Origin: an uncultured Oceanospirillales bacterium
Lineage (GTDB): Bacteria > Pseudomonadota > Gammaproteobacteria > Xanthomonadales > SZUA-36
NCBI GenBank assembly: GCA_913055655.1
Contig: CAJXKA010000001.1
Location: 1,612,842 to 1,676,841 of the forward strand
Length of the DNA: 64,000 bases
Direction: 5' to 3'
The position numbers and the translations under genes are program-made. This document shows positions 17,891 through 26,115 of the stretch, piece after piece (position 1 is the first letter of the stretch; every line of letters starts with the position of its first letter). The notes under the pieces were generated by a model. The model saw nothing but the letters and a program-made list of their open reading frames with translations, was not told the origin of the DNA and searched no databases.

Positions 17891-17956
17891 ACCACGGGAC
17901 GTTCGCGTGCCCGGGCTTTATCATGTGCGCACGCAGACCAACCCCGGCAATATCCG

Positions 17957-19021
17957 ATGACGTCATCCCAACCGCTCCCGCAGCTCATGGCGGACACGCG
18001 ACTGTACCCCTTCCAGGTGAACTGGTTAATGGAGCAGGTTTACCTGCTGCAGGCCGATGCCGCGTTTTACGAGCAGGCCGCTTTCCTGGACCAGCGCGCC
18101 ATGCGCCAGGGCATGCAGGGAGGGTGGTTCGGTTTCGATGCGGTTCGCGCGTCCATGAAGTCGGCGCCTGAACGCCCGCTTGGCCTGGTGTTTCATATCG
18201 GCCATTGCGGCTCGACGCTGATTTCACGGGCACTGGGCCTGGCGCCGGGGCTGTTCAGCCTTCGCGAACCCTTGCCGTTTCGGGACATCGCGATGGCCTG
18301 GGCGGAACGCGACGCACCCTGGTCGCCCCGCTCGCAGGCGACGTTGCAAAAAGACATGACACTGGTGCGCGCGTTGTGGTCGCGAACGCCGGCGTCCGGG
18401 CAGCTCAGCGTGGTCAAGACCACGAGCTTCTGCAGCCAGCTGGCCGCGCCCTGGCTGTCACAGTTTAATGATGACCGGGCGGTTTGCCTGGCCATGGCCC
18501 CGGAGATCTACATCGCAACCGTCCTGGGCGCGCAGGGATACGTGATTGACCTGGTGGGCGGCGCCAAACCGCGCATGGCCGGACTCACCGAGGCCACCGG
18601 CGCTGACCTGGCCCGAGTCCATGAGCTGTCACCGGGGGAAGTCGCGGCGATGACATTCGCCGCCGAGATGGTCGCCATGCACAACGCCGCCGAATCTGCG
18701 GGCGCGCGCGTGATCCGTGTTGATTTCGACCAGTACCTGGCAGACCCGGGCGCAACACTTCAAACCATCGCCAGGCATTTCGGCAAGCCAATCGACGGTG
18801 CCGCCCTGCCCGGCCTGCTCGCCAACCCGGTGCTGGGACGCTATTCGAAGGCCACCGATTACCCGTTCAGTGCGCAGGAGCGCCAGCAACGGCTGCGGGA
18901 ATCTCGCGCCGCCAAAGGTGATGAAATCAATCGGGGCATGGCCTGGCTGGCTGCATTTGCGCAGGAACACGCGCCATTCAATGCAGCCCTGGAGGCATTT
19001 AGCTACTCGCTGGAAGGCTGA
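17957..19021 (+). CDS. Sulfotransferase-like P-loop protein
   Basis: 354 residues, cytoplasmic. VFHIGHCGSTLISRALG is the PAPS-binding 5'-loop form (GxxxSTxxxR-like) seen in sulfotransferase-family proteins, followed by FSLREPLPFRDIA, the usual next strand. A second element, IRVDFDQYLADPGATLQTIARHF, resembles the 3'-phosphate site region. Substrate unknown. The next gene downstream on the opposite strand encodes a PKHD dioxygenase, ending 7 bases away. In many proteobacteria such sulfotransferase-like proteins stand alone. Confidence 0.7.
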   Translation: MTSSQPLPQLMADTRLYPFQVNWLMEQVYLLQADAAFYEQAAFLDQRAMRQGMQGGWFGFDAVRASMKSAPERPLGLVFHIGHCGSTLISRALGLAPGLFSLREPLPFRDIAMAWAERDAPWSPRSQATLQKDMTLVRALWSRTPASGQLSVVKTTSFCSQLAAPWLSQFNDDRAVCLAMAPEIYIATVLGAQGYVIDLVGGAKPRMAGLTEATGADLARVHELSPGEVAAMTFAAEMVAMHNAAESAGARVIRVDFDQYLADPGATLQTIARHFGKPIDGAALPGLLANPVLGRYSKATDYPFSAQERQQRLRESRAAKGDEINRGMAWLAAFAQEHAPFNAALEAFSYSLEG

Positions 19022-19028
19022 CCGGCAG

Positions 19029-19691
19029 CTACTTGCCGTGCCACATCCGCGTCAGGTTGGTGCGCACGTATTCCAGTCGCATTTGCGCGTCCTCGCCCAG
19101 GCGGGCGGCGTTCTCGTGCAGGAATTCCGTCAGCTCGATCAGGATCTCGCGCTGCTGCGCATCGCGGACATTGCTCTCGATAAACGTGATGGACACCAGC
19201 CGCTCACCCTTCGTCACCGGCAGCACCTGGTGGAAGGTGGTCGAGGGGTACAACACGGCCGTGCCGGGCTTGCCCTTCACCTTGATGTCCTGGTCACCCA
19301 TGCGAATGTTCAGTTCCCCACCTTCATAGTCGGCCGGGTCTGAGATAAAGACCGTGCAACTGATGTCGATCCGGATCGGCGGGTTGTAATTCAGGATGGC
19401 GGCGTCGACGTGCTCGCCGTAGGCCATGCCAGGTTCGTACTTCGTCAGCATCGGCGGGGCCACGAACTTCGGCAGGCAGTAATCACGAAAGAACTCGTTG
19501 CGCGCCAGGCCCGTCTGCACAATTTTTGCCGCTTCCTGGTAGCCGGCATCCTGCGGGCTGGGCTGCAGGTTGTTCTTCTTCGTGTAGTCGGGGTTGCTCT
19601 GCCGACCGTCCTCAAAGCGGATGGTCTTCGAGAGTTCACGCAACCGCGCCAGCTCAGCGTCCGACAGCAATGGATCGACGATGTGAAACAT
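19029..19691 (-). CDS. Fe(II)/2-oxoglutarate PKHD-type hydroxylase (YbiX/PiuC-like)
   Basis: 220 residues. The start at 19691 follows GAAGGGAAG and gives the conserved N-terminus MFHIVDPLLSD. The iron triad is visible: HVD in YGEHVDAAILNY and the distal His in STTFHQVLPV, with the 2-oxoglutarate Arg in KGERLVSITFIES. PiuC-type proteins commonly accompany TonB-dependent siderophore receptors; none is adjacent here. Cytoplasmic; substrate unknown. Confidence 0.9.
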   Translation of the reverse strand: MFHIVDPLLSDAELARLRELSKTIRFEDGRQSNPDYTKKNNLQPSPQDAGYQEAAKIVQTGLARNEFFRDYCLPKFVAPPMLTKYEPGMAYGEHVDAAILNYNPPIRIDISCTVFISDPADYEGGELNIRMGDQDIKVKGKPGTAVLYPSTTFHQVLPVTKGERLVSITFIESNVRDAQQREILIELTEFLHENAARLGEDAQMRLEYVRTNLTRMWHGK

Positions 19692-19836
19692 GAATCTTCC
19701 CTTCAAACGACGGACGGCATTATACCCGCCCGGCGCGCACCATCACGGGTATCCGGGCACTGACGCACTGGCCATTCCGGTGCAGTCCGTCAAGAAATCG
19801 AAACAGGAAACACTGAAAATCAAAGGGGTAGCGGGT

Positions 19837-19852
19837 TGGTTCAACTTTTGCT
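19837..19852 (+). promoter_or_regulatory. Candidate sigma-54 promoter upstream of the DUF3579 gene
   Basis: TGGTTCAACTTTTGCT has GG and GC separated by exactly ten bases, with a perfect TTGCT -12 element and a weaker -24 element (TGGTTC against TGGCAC). It lies about 40 bases before the ATG at 19891. A sigma-70 -10 alternative (TATAGA at 19856) overlaps the downstream side. No activator site was recognised. Confidence 0.3.
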
Positions 19853-19890
19853 TGCTATAGACCAGGGCGAAGCCACTCAAAGAGGGCACG

Positions 19891-20181
19891 ATGCTACCCA
19901 GCGCGATCTACATCACGGGGATAACAGTCGACGGCCACCGGTTCCGGCCGAGCGACTGGACCGAGCGACTTTACTATGCCGTCGCCCAGTATGACCGCAA
20001 CGGCCGGGTCACCTTCAACCCATTACTCAGCATCCGCATGAAGAACGACGGTCGCTGCATCGTCGTCGATATGCGGTTACGCGAGATCGACCCCATTACC
20101 TACAGCTTTGTGACCGGGTTTGCCCGGGATAACGCGCTGCAGACGTTCGACCAGGACGACCAGCCGGTCAGCGTGCACTGA
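19891..20181 (+). CDS. DUF3579 family protein
   Basis: 96 residues. The family pattern is clear: ITGITVDGHRFRPSDWTERLYYAVA at the start (family core DGxxFRPSDWxERL), RCIVVDMRLREIDPITYSF in the middle and FARDNALQ at the end. DUF3579 proteins are small, cytoplasmic and of unknown function in beta- and gammaproteobacteria. The gene stands alone between the dioxygenase and CBS genes, with about 180 bases upstream that contain the candidate promoter and nothing else recognisable. Confidence 0.88.
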   Translation: MLPSAIYITGITVDGHRFRPSDWTERLYYAVAQYDRNGRVTFNPLLSIRMKNDGRCIVVDMRLREIDPITYSFVTGFARDNALQTFDQDDQPVSVH

Positions 20182-20202
20182 CCGACATCGCGGCGGTTGA
20201 CC

Positions 20203-20658
20203 CTAGCGGGCAGGCTCGTGTTTTTCGGGCCAGTCGCTGATATACATTTTCAGCATCTGGTTGTGCCGCTCCAGTTCCACCATCGATGCCGCAATCATGT
20301 CGCGAATGGACAGTACGCCCTCGAGTTGGCCGTCGACCACCACCGGCAGGTGGCGGATATGGCGTTCACGCATCTCGTTGATGACCTCGTCCAGGCTCGC
20401 ATCCAGGTCGGCGACGTAAAGGTTACGGGTCATCACCTCGTCAACCGTCACGTGTTTCCAGTCGTCCGGGCGCGATTTCAGGGTGCGGACGATGTCGCGC
20501 TCGGTGACGATACCGACCAGGTCGCCGGTTTCGGACAGCACCACCAGGCAGCTGATGTGAAGGTCCAGCAACTGGTCCACCACCGCGCCCAGCGTATTCG
20601 CCGGCACCGTGGAATAAACGGTGTCACCCTTTTCCTTCATGATCGCGCCGATATGCAT
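20203..20658 (-). CDS. CBS-domain pair protein
   Basis: 151 residues comprising two CBS motifs and little else: residues about 10-65 (CLVVLSETGDLVGIVTERDIV) and 75-130 (RHLPVVVDGQLEGVLSIRDMI). Such stand-alone Bateman modules bind adenine nucleotides and regulate other proteins. Start at 20658 follows GGAGGAGCTCCC on the minus strand, a good ribosome site. The partner is not evident from neighbours. Confidence 0.9.
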   Translation of the reverse strand: MHIGAIMKEKGDTVYSTVPANTLGAVVDQLLDLHISCLVVLSETGDLVGIVTERDIVRTLKSRPDDWKHVTVDEVMTRNLYVADLDASLDEVINEMRERHIRHLPVVVDGQLEGVLSIRDMIAASMVELERHNQMLKMYISDWPEKHEPAR

Positions 20659-20766
20659 CTGGGAGCTCCTCCTGGTCTGTTGTGGGTTACCCTCCCCCTG
20701 ATCATACCCGCTGCGCTTACGCGGCCGCAGAATTCACGTATCCTTCCGGTCAATTCAAACTGATCC

Positions 20767-22647
20767 GTGACCCGACCCATGCGCCGAACTGCTCTTACCG
20801 TAGCCCTGTCCGCCCTGGCCCTGGCCGCCTGCGGCCCTGCCGACGAACCTGCAAAGACGACCGCTGAAACCCGCCCCCCGGCAACGGCCGAACCGGCACC
20901 CGCCGCGGCCATGACTGAAAGCGAGCGCCTGGCCGCGTTCTTCGAGGAGATCTTCGAACGGAACGTCGCCCAGAGCCCGCAGTTCCAGGCCCAGCTGGGT
21001 CGCAAGACCGAGGATTACGGCAAGTGGGACGACGAGTCGGAGGCCTGGGCCATCGCGCAGCACGAACAGGCGAAAGGCGACCTGGAACGACTGCGCACCG
21101 AGTTCGACTATGACCAGCTGGACGACGACGCCCGGCTCAGCTACCGCATTTTCGAGTACGACCTGGAACGTGACCTGGCGATGTTCCCCTGGCGCCACCA
21201 CCGCTACGCGGTCTCGCAGATGCGCAACGTGGCGGGGTCGGTGCCGACCTTCCTGCAGAACGTGCACAAGGTCGATACGCGGGGCGACGCCGAGGACTAC
21301 ATCGAGCGCCTGCAGGGCGTTGAAGTGTTGATGGCGCAGTATGTCGACAAGCTGAAAGCCAGCGAGGCCATCGGCGTGGTACCGCCGATGATGGTCTATC
21401 CCCGGGCGTTGCCGGCGGCCACCAACATGCTGACCGGTGCGCCGTTCGAAGAAACGGCCGAGGACGGTGTGCTGCTGGCCGATTTCCGCGCCAAGGTCGA
21501 CGCCCTCGAACTCGACGAAGACGACGCCGCCATCCTGGTCAACAACGCCGCCAATGCCCTGAGCGGCCCGTTCCGCCGCGGGTACACCGCGTTGATCGAC
21601 GAATTGACCCGGCTGCAGGGCATTGCGGACGACAACAACGGCGTGTGGGACCTGCCGGACGGCGGTGAGTACTACGCCCGGATGGCGCAGTACTGGACCA
21701 CCGTGGATATGAGCCCGGATGAAATCCACGAACTGGGCCTGGCCGAGGTGGCACGCATCCGCGCCGAGATGGAAGCCATCAAGGACCAGGTGGGTTTCGA
21801 GGGCGACCTGGCCGCGTTTTTCGAGTTTGTGCGCACCTCGCCGGAAAACTACTACCCCGACACCGATGAAGGCCGCGCCGAATACCTGGCCGATGCCACT
21901 GCCCTGATCGACCACGTGATGACCATCGCCCCGGACTACTTCAACGTGCTGCCGAAGGCGCCGCTGGAAGTGCGCCGCGTCGAGCCCTGGCGCGAGGCCG
22001 GCTCGTCCACGGCGTTTTACAACCGCCCGTCACTCGACGGTTCCCGGCCCGGCATTTTCTACGTCAACATGCAGGACATGAACGCGGTGCAGAAGCACAT
22101 CATGAACTCGCTGGCCTACCACGAGGGCGCGCCCGGCCATCACTTCCAGCTGGCCATCCAGCAGGAACTGACCGGGGTGCCGAACTTCCGCAAGTTCGGT
22201 GGCTACAGCGCCTATTCCGAGGGCTGGGCCCTGTACACGGAACGGCTGGCGAAGGAAATCGGCCTGTACGAAGGCCTGCCCATGCGCGATTTCGGCCGGC
22301 TTTCCGAGGAAATGAAGCGCGCCGTGCGCCTGGTGGTCGACACCGGCATGCACTCAAAGCGCTGGAGCCGCGAAGCGTGCATCGAGTACATGACCGCCAA
22401 CACGCCCATGGCGCCCGCCGATATCGAGCGCCAGATCGAGCGCTATTTCGTCATTCCCGGCCAGGCGTTGAGCTACAAGATCGGCATGAACACCATCATC
22501 GACCTGCGTGAGCGCGCTCGCGAGGCGCTGGGTGACGAATTCGACCTGGCGGCTTTCCACGACCAGGTGCTGAAGAACGGTTCCATGCCGATGGCCGTGC
22601 TGGAGCGGGTCATCGATGACTGGATCGCCGGGCAGCAGGCCGGCTGA
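20767..22647 (+). CDS. DUF885 family lipoprotein (putative metallopeptidase-like)
   Basis: About 626 residues. The lipoprotein signal MRRTALTVALSALALAACG can begin at GTG 20767 or ATG 20779; neither has a clear ribosome site. The mature protein shows the DUF885 pattern, including YHEGAPGHHFQLAIQQ, an HExxPGH-type motif suggestive of zinc binding, and YSAYSEGWALYTERLA, with the Glu downstream that could be a third ligand. DUF885 proteins in gammaproteobacteria are abundant surface or periplasmic proteins of uncertain substrate, probably peptides. Confidence 0.87.
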   Translation: MTRPMRRTALTVALSALALAACGPADEPAKTTAETRPPATAEPAPAAAMTESERLAAFFEEIFERNVAQSPQFQAQLGRKTEDYGKWDDESEAWAIAQHEQAKGDLERLRTEFDYDQLDDDARLSYRIFEYDLERDLAMFPWRHHRYAVSQMRNVAGSVPTFLQNVHKVDTRGDAEDYIERLQGVEVLMAQYVDKLKASEAIGVVPPMMVYPRALPAATNMLTGAPFEETAEDGVLLADFRAKVDALELDEDDAAILVNNAANALSGPFRRGYTALIDELTRLQGIADDNNGVWDLPDGGEYYARMAQYWTTVDMSPDEIHELGLAEVARIRAEMEAIKDQVGFEGDLAAFFEFVRTSPENYYPDTDEGRAEYLADATALIDHVMTIAPDYFNVLPKAPLEVRRVEPWREAGSSTAFYNRPSLDGSRPGIFYVNMQDMNAVQKHIMNSLAYHEGAPGHHFQLAIQQELTGVPNFRKFGGYSAYSEGWALYTERLAKEIGLYEGLPMRDFGRLSEEMKRAVRLVVDTGMHSKRWSREACIEYMTANTPMAPADIERQIERYFVIPGQALSYKIGMNTIIDLRERAREALGDEFDLAAFHDQVLKNGSMPMAVLERVIDDWIAGQQAG

Positions 22648-22659
22648 GCCTCGCAGGCT

Positions 22660-22665
22660 TATAAT
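22660..22665 (+). promoter_or_regulatory. Near-consensus -10 element before the alkaline phosphatase gene
   Basis: TATAAT at 22660-22665 is a perfect -10 hexamer in GC-rich surroundings, inside the short gap after the DUF885 stop. The -35 position (about 22637) is poor. A start of transcription near 22672 would put it only a few bases before ATG 22676, so translation may begin from a near-leaderless transcript or from ATG 22697. Confidence 0.4.
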
Positions 22666-22675
22666 CTGCGCATTC

Positions 22676-24094
22676 ATGAAGATGAGCCCGAACATCATGC
22701 GACATACTTTCCGCCCGCTGGCCATGGTGCTGGCGATCACGTTTTCGCTGAACGCGTGTGCCCAGTCACCCGCAACGCCCGATGGATCATCGGCCGCACA
22801 GGCTACGGACAACAGCCGCCCGAAGAACGTCATCTTCCTGATGGGAGATGGCATGGGCTACGCGCAGGTCAAGGCCTACCGGATTTTCGCGGACGACCCG
22901 GCGAAGGCCGGCATGGATCCCCTGCCCTTCGATGGCATTCTCGTGGGCGCCGTCGCCACCGACCCGTTGTCGCCCCACTGTGACAGCGACCTGGATCGCC
23001 TGGGCTGCGAGTACTCGCCGTACGAGGTGACCGACTCCGCCTCGTCGGCCACCGCCTACGCCACCGGGCGCGATACCGTGAACGGCAAGATCAGCGAGGG
23101 CCACGACGGCGAACGCTTCTCAACCGTCCTGGAACTGGCCGCCCAGCAGGGCATGGGCACCGGCGTCGTGTCGACCTCGCAAGTGACCCACGCGACCCCG
23201 GCCGCTTTCGTGTCGCACGCCTCGTCACGACGGAATTACCCGGAAATCGCCGACCAGTTTTTTGACAGCCAGGCGAATGGCAAGCCGGTCGCGCAGGTCA
23301 TCCTGGGCGGCGGCACGCGTGACTTCCGGCGTGAAGACCGCGATGTCGCGGCCGAGCTGGTCGACAAGGCCGGTTACACCCTGGTCGAAGATCGCGCCGC
23401 GATGATGAGTGCCGACAGCGACCGGTTACTGGGCCTGTTTGCCCCCATCGGCCTGCCCCGCCACTGGGACCGGCCCGACACCGTGCCAACGCTGGCCGAG
23501 ATGACACGCAAGGCCATCGACGTGCTGTCACGCGACGAGGACGGTTTCTTCCTGATGGTCGAAGGCAGCCAGGTCGACTGGGCCGCGCACGGCAACGATA
23601 TCGCCGGTGTGGTCAGCGAGATGGAAGGGTTCACGCAAGCCATCGAAGTCGCGCTGGATTTCGCACGTGAAAAAGGTGACACGCTGGTCGTCATCACCGC
23701 CGACCATGAAACTGGCGGACTCAGCCTGGGGCGTGACCACGTCTATGCCTGGCTACCCGGCCCGCTACGCGAAGTGAACGTCACGCCCGCGGTCATGGCC
23801 GAGCAGTTCCTGGCCGGCGAAAAACCGCTATCAGATGTCGTCGCCGGATCCGTGGATTTCGAGCTGACCGAAGAAGAGCGCCAGTCGCTGGACCAGGCCG
23901 AGCGTGAATCTTCAGCGGTATTCGCGGCCATCAATGAACTGATCGACCTGCGCACCAATACCGGCTGGACCACGGGTGGGCACACCGGCATGGATGTGCC
24001 GCTGTACGCCACCGGGCCCGGCAGCGAGGACCTCGCCGGGGTCATGCAGAACGAGGCCCTCGGTCGCTTCCTGATCGACGCTGTACAACGTTAA
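22676..24094 (+). CDS. Alkaline phosphatase, lipoprotein form
   Basis: 472 residues from ATG 22676 (ATG 22697 also possible). The signal ends in FSLNAC, a lipobox. PhoA-family active site: VIFLMGDGMGYAQ metal loop, TDSASSATAYATG with the nucleophile Ser near residue 121, ADHETGG metal-binding site and GHTGMDVPLYATGPG near the end. It hydrolyses phosphomonoesters in the periplasm or at the outer membrane. A good -10 box lies just upstream, so it is probably transcribed independently of the DUF885 gene. No pho box was recognised. Confidence 0.93.
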   Translation: MKMSPNIMRHTFRPLAMVLAITFSLNACAQSPATPDGSSAAQATDNSRPKNVIFLMGDGMGYAQVKAYRIFADDPAKAGMDPLPFDGILVGAVATDPLSPHCDSDLDRLGCEYSPYEVTDSASSATAYATGRDTVNGKISEGHDGERFSTVLELAAQQGMGTGVVSTSQVTHATPAAFVSHASSRRNYPEIADQFFDSQANGKPVAQVILGGGTRDFRREDRDVAAELVDKAGYTLVEDRAAMMSADSDRLLGLFAPIGLPRHWDRPDTVPTLAEMTRKAIDVLSRDEDGFFLMVEGSQVDWAAHGNDIAGVVSEMEGFTQAIEVALDFAREKGDTLVVITADHETGGLSLGRDHVYAWLPGPLREVNVTPAVMAEQFLAGEKPLSDVVAGSVDFELTEEERQSLDQAERESSAVFAAINELIDLRTNTGWTTGGHTGMDVPLYATGPGSEDLAGVMQNEALGRFLIDAVQR

Positions 24095-24181
24095 GTTCCT
24101 CTTCCTCCTGGTCGTTTGTGCGGTTTTGAGTGTCGCCGGGTTCCGGCCCGACGCCACTTCTGCTAGTGTCTATGCCATAAA

Positions 24182-24195
24182 TGATAGCGCTAACA
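24182..24195. promoter_or_regulatory. LacI-family-type operator before the beta-helix gene
   Basis: TGATAGCGCTAACA is a 14-base near-palindrome (one mismatched pair) with the central CG and TAGCGCTA core of LacI-family sugar regulators. It lies just before ATG 24205, which favours that start over the in-frame ATG at 24181, whose first codons would overlap the operator. No lacI-type gene is in the window. Confidence 0.6.
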
Positions 24196-24204
24196 GAGAA
24201 ACTC

Positions 24205-26049
24205 ATGGCTCACTCCCGACACGTTTTGAACTACCTGATGCCCCTGGCCGCATGGGCGGTCCTTGCCACCGCCCATGCACAGCCCAGCGGCGGCCCTTAC
24301 GGCCCCATCGACCAGGATTACGCGATCCCCAGCGACGCTGAAACGGTCTACTACGTCGCGCCCGACGGCGATGCAGACGCCGCCGGCACCGACCTGGACG
24401 CCCCGACCACGCTGGCCGGCGCCATCGCACGCGTGGAAACCAACGACGCCATCATCCTGCGCGGCGGCACCTACCGCACCGGCGGCCTGCGGCTGAACCA
24501 GGGCGTCACCATCCAGCCCTACCGCGACGAGCGCCCGGTGCTGAAAGGCACGCAGGTTGCCACGGGGTGGGAGGCGTTGCGTGACGGCGTCTGGCGCACG
24601 AAATGGGAAACCCTGTTCCCCACCGAGCCCATGGGCTGGTGGCGACGCCACCGCGAGGGCATGCGCACCCCGCTGCACCGCTTCGACAACGACATGGTGT
24701 TCCTCGACGGTGTGCACCTGCGCTCCGTGGGCTGGGAAGGCGAGCTGGATGAGACCTCGTACTTCATCGACCAGGACAACGGCTACGTCTACCTGGGCAC
24801 TGACCCCACCGACCGGCTGGTGGAGATCACCGCCCATGACGGCGCCATCATCCGGACCAGCGCCGATGTCCACGGCAAGTCCAACGACGGCCAGGGCCCG
24901 GTGATCCGCGGCTTGAAAATCACCCAGTACGCCTATCGCTGCCTGGAAGTGGAAGGCAAGCGCCAGATCACCATGCACGAGGAACCCACGGACGAGCCCG
25001 TCGGGCTGAAAGACCCGTCGGAATTCGGCAAGGACATCACCGGCACCGTGCTGGAAAATCTCGACATTTCCTACTGCTCGCGCGTGGCCGGCTACTTCCG
25101 CGGCGACGGCCTGGTCATCCGCAATACCCTGGTCAGCGACACCGGTACCGAGGGCATTTACGTGATCGGCTCTTCCGACGTGCTGCTGGAGAAGAACATC
25201 ATCCGCCGCAACAACATCGAGAACCTGACCGGTTATTACGCCTCGGCCGTGAAAATCTTCAACCAGACCCGGCGGGTGACGTTCCGCGACAACCTGGTCA
25301 TCGACCACCCCAACTCGAACGGCGTCTGGTATGACGTCGGCAACCGCGACGGCGTGATCATCAATAACTGGATCGAGAACACCCACGACGGCTTCATGTT
25401 CGAGATTTCCGATGGTGCCACGGTGGCCGGTAATGTCTTCGTCAACAACTACAACGGCGTATTTGTGTTGAACGCGGCCAACGTGAAGGTCTACCACAAC
25501 ACCTTCATCAACAGCTCCGCTGAGTTCCGCCGCGACCGCCGCGGCGACGGTGACGACCACTTCGGCTGGCATGTCACCACGGGCCCGGGCGTTGAAGAGC
25601 GTGACGGCCATGTCTTCGTCAATAACCTGCTGGCCGTGGGGCCGGGGTATGAACGGCCCTTGCTGGAATTCGAACAGCCCGCCGAACTGTGCGACCGCCT
25701 CGACCAGGCCCAGGCGGACACGGTCGATGGCAATGTCTACGTCCGTGATCGCGCCACGACAAGCGGCAGCGTGCTGGTGCAGTTGAGCCCGGCGGACACG
25801 GAAAACTGCATTAAAAATGTGGCCGACCTTGACGCGCTGGAATCTGCCACGCCTGGCTGGGAGGCAAATGGCCAGGCACTGACACAGTCACTCCGGACGG
25901 TATTCAAAGGCCCTGACCTGGGCCAGTACAGCCTGCGTGAACCCATCGACACCCAGCCGTCCGACCGCGTTCCGGCCGAGGTGCTGGAATTGCTGGGTTG
26001 GGACGCCGACAGCGCCGCGACCGCGGGCGCGTACCCGGGTCGGGACTGA
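24205..26049 (+). CDS. Exported right-handed beta-helix protein, probable polysaccharide lyase-type
   Basis: 614 residues with a signal peptide ending near ATAHA. YYVAPDGDADAAGTDLDAP and ITLRGG-like IILRGGTYRTGGLRL open a pectate-lyase-type parallel beta-helix; the turns VIRNTLVSDTGTEGIYV, DVLLEKNIIRRNNIE and ATVAGNVFVNNYNGVFV are regular helix rungs. Such proteins bind or cleave uronate polysaccharides (for example PL6 or chondroitinase-B types), but the catalytic pattern is not certain. A LacI-type operator just upstream supports sugar control. It follows the alkaline phosphatase gene by 110 bases. Confidence 0.8.
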   Translation: MAHSRHVLNYLMPLAAWAVLATAHAQPSGGPYGPIDQDYAIPSDAETVYYVAPDGDADAAGTDLDAPTTLAGAIARVETNDAIILRGGTYRTGGLRLNQGVTIQPYRDERPVLKGTQVATGWEALRDGVWRTKWETLFPTEPMGWWRRHREGMRTPLHRFDNDMVFLDGVHLRSVGWEGELDETSYFIDQDNGYVYLGTDPTDRLVEITAHDGAIIRTSADVHGKSNDGQGPVIRGLKITQYAYRCLEVEGKRQITMHEEPTDEPVGLKDPSEFGKDITGTVLENLDISYCSRVAGYFRGDGLVIRNTLVSDTGTEGIYVIGSSDVLLEKNIIRRNNIENLTGYYASAVKIFNQTRRVTFRDNLVIDHPNSNGVWYDVGNRDGVIINNWIENTHDGFMFEISDGATVAGNVFVNNYNGVFVLNAANVKVYHNTFINSSAEFRRDRRGDGDDHFGWHVTTGPGVEERDGHVFVNNLLAVGPGYERPLLEFEQPAELCDRLDQAQADTVDGNVYVRDRATTSGSVLVQLSPADTENCIKNVADLDALESATPGWEANGQALTQSLRTVFKGPDLGQYSLREPIDTQPSDRVPAEVLELLGWDADSAATAGAYPGRD

Positions 26050-26115
26050 AGCCTTACCGATCGCGGCCGGTCACTCACGTGGCCGGCCGCCACCAGGTTC
26101 ACGATTGGCTCAGCG

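Noticed and set aside
24190..25611. A 473-residue minus-strand frame opposite the beta-helix gene
   Set aside because: Composition (Val, Asp, Ala, Gly runs) is that of a mirror frame; the plus strand has a signal peptide and beta-helix rungs.
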